In this document: positions 58,216 to 64,000 of the stretch, piece after piece | Layout: each line of letters begins with the position of its first letter | Numbering within the stretch: position 1 is the stretch's first letter | Assembly: GCA_963402885.1 (NCBI GenBank) | Contig: OY727100.1 | Span: 4,030,001 to 4,094,000 of the forward strand | Length of the DNA: 64,000 nt | Source of the DNA: Antedon bifida | Lineage: Eukaryota; Echinodermata; Crinoidea; Comatulida; Antedonidae | Reading direction: 5' to 3' | Notes under the pieces: generated by a model | Database searches by the model: none | What the model was told of the DNA's origin: nothing | What the model saw: only the letters and a program-made list of their open reading frames with translations | Position numbers and translations under genes: made by a program

Positions 58216-59108
58216 AGATACTACTGGTCAAAAGTCTAAAATAAAACAATAGAGGGCGCAATGCATTTTTTTTTTAATCGACTATAGATTTGATAATCGG
58301 TCGGGCTTTTTCATAATTCTTTTTTAGGTGTTTCATTCATTTATATTATTCTAGATACCAATGTCCAAACAAATTATTAGTGAATTGAAATGGATTGTTT
58401 TTATTAATTTGCTACTGTAAATGTGAACAAATTTACTACAGTATGTTACACAATAAATACAACATTAGGTTGTTTTAACTGAAATTGTAAATTGCAAATT
58501 TTACATTGCCTATCCATCTGATATAATCACTACTAAATTTCTGATCGAGGCAGAATCAGGTTAATGAGTTGTGCTTTCAACTACTTACGTTACTTTAATC
58601 AATTGACACAAAGTGCAAAAACATAGGTCAAAGCAGATGAAAAGTTCAATTGATGGGGAAAAAAACACCTCAGAATACATTAAACTAGCTTTTGTACACT
58701 TACAATGCTATTTTAGTGAAAGTCTGCATAAATCTACAACAGGTAAACTAGTTAATTAGGTTAAGTACAATTTTTATATATATACAAATTAGTGAAAGCT
58801 GATAGCAGTTTAATTTTCAACAGGTTAAAAAGTGCAAAATAAACATAATTGTGACTACTTCACAAAAAGAATTTAAACATTTTAACTTCTTACAAGGCAC
58901 TAACTTTCCACTCCTCTGAGTGTTATGTTTATAATTTTATGAGCCGCCATACTCCCACCCACCCACATATTTTAATCGCACCATTCACTAGGCCCTCCCT
59001 GTCCCTTATTAGTTATTTTTGTTTGTTTTTTTTATTTTATACGCATTCCAACATCGAGTGTTTCGAGGATGGACAAAGTATTTCATAATTTATTGTGATT
59101 ATAACTAA

Positions 59109-60127
59109 GGCTATGTTCAGACCCATGGCGTTAGACCGTTTTAGCGTACAACGTTACAAGGTCACATTACAAACCGCAGAGAAAAAAATGAGGTGTTCAG
59201 ACCCATAGCGTAGGATTATCTTTACAACGGAAGTGCGTCATTGAGGTTGTTTCTAGTTGCATATTCATGTGCTCTTACCCACGTGTTTTCATCATTATTT
59301 CCACTGTATATAGGCCTAGATCTCAGCCCTACAACTTTGAAAAAACTTGCCGTAAATAAAACATACCTCAGCATTTATTTAAGAAAAATATAGTAAAGCC
59401 AAATTTCTGTTTCTATTGTTTTATTTTGTAGTAAAAAACATTTTTCCCAGGCTCTTGTGTTACGAAAATAAAGCAGGCCTCCTAATGACATGAAGATGGA
59501 GATTGTGTTAACCAGTCAGTTAAAAAACCCTTAACTTTGCTAATAAAAATGACACAGCTCCCCTTGTTTGGCATTAAACTTGTCCAGTCTAGTCTGCCTT
59601 TTATATATGAATGAGTGACTTGATGATGTCCCACCACGCTAGTTTTTAGCTTGAATGAAATGCGTGAATGGCTCTTAGCTAGGCCTAGGCCTAAAAGGGG
59701 ACGGGATCGTAGTCACTATGTTTAAATACAAGGTGCATTTATTTTATGTCATTTGTTAGAAAATATAATGGTAATCAATTGATACATGTAGTTTGTAGCC
59801 TAGTTTTTTTTAACAGTTGTATTTGTAGCCTAGTTAGGCCTTATTTATTCTGGCCTTTTTGTTGTTGAAATCCATCTCTCACACACGACGATACAAGATG
59901 TCAGCCTAGGTCAAACCTTGTTTCGCGTCATAACAGGAAACATTCTGATTGGATACAACGTTGACTTACAGTAGCGTCGTACGCTAAAACGGTACTATCA
60001 ACCGTTTTCCACTACAACGCTACAACCGTTGTACAACGCGTTGTACGCTAATCCCCAACTGTTCAGACACACATTCTTTTAGCGTCGTACGCTAAAACGG
60101 TCTAACGCCATGGGTCTGAACAGGGCC
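59109..60127. mobile_element. PIF/Harbinger-like element (TGTTCAGACC family), long copy
   Basis: This is a 1019-bp element with long inverted ends: left GGCTATGTTCAGACCCATGG then CGTTAGACCGTTTTAGCG, and the reversed right end GGCCCTGTTCAGACCCATGG with the same continuation. An inner pair of TGTTCAGAC motifs lies near 59193 and 60060. Flanks are TAA/TTA. The interior has no transposase frame. This is the largest member of the family in the window. Confidence 0.75.
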
Positions 60128-60130
60128 TTA

Positions 60131-60199
60131 GGTCAGGATTGAACCCTGGACCTTGGGATTAGCAGGCAAGCTCGTTTACCACCAAGCTACAGCTCCATT
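60131..60199 (-). mobile_element. tRNA-like relic (SINE head)
   Basis: The minus strand reads GGAGCTGTAGCTTGGTGGTA, then CCTGCTAATCCCAAGG, then GTCCAGGGTTCAATCCTGAC. The A and B boxes are recognisable, but the anticodon stem is imperfect, so this is a tRNA-derived relic rather than a gene. It abuts the right flank of the Harbinger-like element. Confidence 0.5.
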
Positions 60200-63100
60200 A
60201 CAAATATTTATTACTCCTAACTACTAGATCTCAGTGAAATTATGATTTAGTATAGAGTAGCCTATCTCCTTTCTGAACATCTGCTTTGTGAGAAGCTTGT
60301 TAAAAAAAAGTATGTAATTACTGTAGGACACTGATAACCTTGACTTTATGCTAACATCATGTTTACAAAGTTTACATGCGATAATAATTACCTTGATTTG
60401 AATATAAAAGTCAAAAACATGAATAATAATTCATTCACTTTTCAAATTATGAATCTCATTTGAAAGAGATTGGAGATTGTAAAGATTTTTTACTTTTTGG
60501 AAAAGGCTGATGAAATTGGTGAGAAATTAAATATAAAAGTAGTAGAACAAATTTAGCTAATACTGAGAGCTAAATTGTGGGTCCAAAATGGCATGATTAA
60601 ACATTTTTAATTTTAGAAAGCAAATTATTTATTTAAATAATTATTCATTTTCCTATTTTGTTTTATTTTTATCTATTTAAAAACAATTACTGACTAAACA
60701 GGTTTTCAGAATAATATAAAAAATAAATTTAGTGGCACTTAATAGATGTATTTTTTCCAAGCTCATAATCAGAAATGTAAATAATATAGCAAAGGTAAAG
60801 CATATTATTATTAGGCAAAAGCGCTTACAAAAATGTAAACAATAATAATAAATTTATAGAAATTTATCTTAAAATACTAGTTAGAATCTTCTAATTGACA
60901 TTGTGTGGAACATAAGTCCATAACGAATCTTCTGTCCATATACAGTACAGTAGACCAAAATCTTTAAAGATTGTTACAAGGTGGTTTACTTTTCCACAAA
61001 AAGGAAAAATATGAGCAGGCTAGTTTGGCCTACAGTTCTAGTCCGGGTGTTTATTTTGAAAAGGTTCATGAAAGGAGGGGTTCTTTTAAACCATAGAACC
61101 CTACTGGTTACAGTCTTGCTATACTGCATAGAAACCCACCCCATCAAATTTATGATGATACGAAAAACAATCTTGTTTGTTACATCATTGAATGATGATA
61201 CGAGTAGTCTGTTGAACAATTTTTTTTTTAAACATGTTTGACATTTTCATCCTAAAAATTATGTGAAATACTGTATAAATAATTAAAATCTTACAAATTA
61301 TGTCATTAAATTGATGTCACACAGCATCCGTGCAGCTGCCACACAACCTCGACTTGCTTTTATCTAAACTATATTGACCTATAAAAATGTAACTTTAATA
61401 AGAAAAATTTAATAAAAATGTATAACGAAAATTACAAAACTGAATACTAAGATAATGTAATATTCTAGCCATTCCCTCTTTCTAACCAAATGGAATAATA
61501 AGGTATCAAAATGATCAGAATCCTAGTGGGAAGATTTTAAATAACATTTCAAAAATGTAGTAGTACCTGTTCAGGGCAACTGTTTTATGCTTGTGAAATA
61601 TCAGAATCAAAGGAATATTACTGGAAAAAATGATAATAGAGGTTATAAGATCTCGATGGAATCTGTAAGAATAGAGCTAAACTAAAAGCGCCAGAACCAA
61701 GCTTTTGTATTTATAACACTTTATAACACTTTATAATTAAATCCTTCATTAGAGCTAAATTCATTCTAATTATATATAACTTTATATTGTAGTATTTTTT
61801 AAAAAAGGGTTTTTTCTTGGGGAGAGAGAGGAAGGCGGGTGTAGTCGCGAGTGACAGTACTGTCATTTGATTTATTTAATTTCAGAAAACAACAAAATAT
61901 TACAAACAATAAAAACAAACAAAACATGTATTGGACTGTTTTAAAAGAATTATTGTTGAAGACCAACAATACTATTCAAGAATTGTCTCCCCTCCCAGAA
62001 AATAGAATAATCCATTTACTTTTAAAACATTTATTGCAGGAAACTACATTAAATTGCCTTAAGAACCAGGAGCAAACATAGTCTCATGGGAGTTACAGGG
62101 GTCAGCAATGTTAGTGACAAAAAGTTAACCAGTTCAACCAATCAACTAACCATCTGGTATTAGGCATCATCTAAAATTGACTGTCAGAAAAAACATAAAT
62201 TGTATCCCCATGTTGTAATTGATTTATGCTGAAGTTTTGGCATTGAACAATATCTTATTATTTTCATATGTTCTTTACAATTATTCCAAAATGTTTGTAA
62301 TATTCATTAAAATTAAACAACAAAAATTAATGCCTCAAAGGAAAAAAACAATCGTTTATAAAAAAAAAATTATTTGCAATATGTTTATGGTTGAAAAAAT
62401 TAAATTTAGCTTCACAAAACAAATGACAATGGTACAGTAGTTTTGGCATGGCATTCTGTCTGGCTACTGTACACCTGATAGTGATACTGTATTGTGATTG
62501 GCCAATAGTTTTATTTTTTAGGGAGCATTCCATATCATTATCGGGGGATAAGCAAGCATAATGTGATATGTAGACTGATTATAATTACAAGTATACTTAT
62601 ACTGTGTACCCATTTATCCAACTAATTATAAAATATTCGTTTCTCAAGAGTGCCTTATCCCAAAGAACAAAATTAAAAATGAAGAAATACCCATGTCCTA
62701 ATGGAATATTCCCTGGTTATAAGTACATGCATCATTTTGCTAGTTTCAAGAATTACACAAAATATATAACTCATAATGGATTCTACTGTTAATTATAACG
62801 ACAATCTCTTAAAATTTCTATTCCAAGAATAAAAACAATGGTATATTCCCTGGTTTTATACTGTACTATAGTTATATTTAATAAACTAGAAGAAAAGCAC
62901 CCACAATAAAAATGGTATATCCCAAACAGGTTCATTCAACAATAATATTTGAATCTCTGACCTCATCAATGTCTACATGATGTAATGGAGCTCAGGCAAT
63001 AAATAAAAGTCACAAAATATCAAATATATAATCTTTATGATCTATAGAATAAATGCTGGCAGGCTATAAAATGATAAACATTTATATTCACAAGGCTGCA

Positions 63101-63560
63101 AAATAATCTTACCAGTAGTTATGGGTTCAATGAAATCAAATAATACTCTCAAACACTTTTACACAAAATCAATACAATATGTTGATTTTTAAATAATAAT
63201 TAGTATTTTAAAAATATGATATAATATTCAGTAAATTATTTTAAAAGTTCAAGTTCAACTAATCTTTATTATGTTTTCAACAACTGGTATAACACAAATT
63301 CAGTTGCTGTTATGAGACAGAGAAACGGATACCAATTACAAACATATGAAAATCTATAATGAGGCATAAAACAATTTACCAAAGAAAAAACCAGACAACC
63401 ATCAAATTGTTTAAAAAAAATAAAGATAAAGTATTTAAACCATACTCATATAAAATTGTTTCAATTAAAATTATTTTTGAATTCAGCATTATAATTAATA
63501 AGCCCATTTTCAAGCAACTAGACTTTTCTTTAATTTATTTATTTTGTTATATTTATTTGT
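60200..63560. other. AT-rich interval without recognised feature
   Basis: Overlapping short frames on both strands near 60981-61241 and 62219-62533 lack splice sites and are treated as chance. No repeat family was recognised. Confidence 0.4.
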
Positions 63561-63563
63561 TCG

Positions 63564-63830
63564 TTGTGGAGTCAAGTGGCTGAGCCGTTTTAAAGGCAGT
63601 GACTACAATCACCACAGGTTCAACAAGTCACTCTTAAAACATTTTGGATTAAGTCTTAAATAAAGAAAAAATCTGGCTTGTGTGCACTTTCAGAAGAGTG
63701 GAGTGTACTGATCCATTCAGCCCCTGTCGTTGACAGATGAACGAGCGATGTTTGGTGGCAGCACCCGAGACAAAGGGACTCTTTGGGGGCAAAAAGTGTC
63801 TTTCACACATGTACGCAATTCAGCTCAGTT
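63564..63830 (+). mobile_element. Possible SINE with tRNA-Leu/Ser-like head
   Basis: GTCAAGTGGCTGAGCCGTTT (A-box-like, with the TGGC-GAG pattern of long-variable-arm tRNAs) is followed by CACAGGTTCAACAAGTC (B-box-like). A GC-richer body follows (GTGGAGTGTACTGATCC; GGTGGCAGCACCCGAGAC). The right boundary is approximate. Confidence 0.35.
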
Positions 63831-64000
63831 AGGCTGTAAGACACAGGTTATTCCCCCACATTTACTTTATTGATTAAATATATTGCAGTAAAAAAATATA
63901 GCTATACTGCAATAGAATAACAACATAATCTCTAACCTTTTGTTTTAAGATGTACCCTAATACTGTAGTTTGATACATGTATTTTTTAATTATCTATAGT

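Noticed and set aside
60981-61241. Frames of 86 and 77 codons on opposite strands of the same segment
   Set aside because: Mutual overlap and AT-biased composition indicate chance open frames.

Overview
This is a eukaryotic, animal-type window: AT-rich (about two thirds by eye), with no long open reading frames, short exon-like islands, and many short non-autonomous transposons, SINEs and minisatellites. The MITE and SINE repertoire would suit a marine invertebrate, possibly an echinoderm such as a crinoid. That is a guess from general character, not from a diagnostic gene.

Coding content is sparse. The best-supported exon is on the minus strand at 11646-11892. It has clean splice sites and encodes a SUMO-interacting-like acidic motif followed by an Arg/Pro/Gly/Ser-rich tract. 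A second minus-strand gene appears to run from a first coding exon at 53348-53410 (an MGN amino terminus, possible N-myristoylation) towards three closely spaced exons at 39365-39416, 39014-39065 and 38831-38843, with a polyadenylation signal at 38761-38766. The phases would allow direct splicing into a protein of about 59 residues, but that join is inference. Weaker exon candidates lie at 27887-27946, 51168-51308 and 52326-52374 (minus) and at 2732-2875 and 32738-32792 (plus). Most of the window would then be intron or intergenic DNA of leftward-transcribed genes.

Mobile elements explain most of the visible structure. A Helitron-like tandem pair fills 4.73-7.93 kb, with the 3' hairpin plus CTAG terminus preserved twice and a second Helitron-type end at 8797. 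TIR elements fall into several families: PIF/Harbinger-like families with TTA-type flanks (TIR starting GGGCCTGTTCAGACC; a GCTCTGTCTACACTATC MITE with five copies; a GTTTCTGCTGC family), a TTAA-flanked family (TIR AGATGTATTGTCCC), and TA-flanked pogo/Tc1-like elements (CAGTAGAACCT). SINEs include tRNA-derived copies and one apparently 5S rRNA-derived copy at 33622-33902. A LINE reverse-transcriptase tail relic lies near 55.1 kb.

Tandem arrays occur at 2.94, 14.03, 16.69, 24.8, 28.69, 45.17 and 49.6 kb. The last has a composite period built from 122-nt units plus an optional 37-nt module. No retroviral or LTR element, rRNA gene, intact tRNA gene or CRISPR array was seen.
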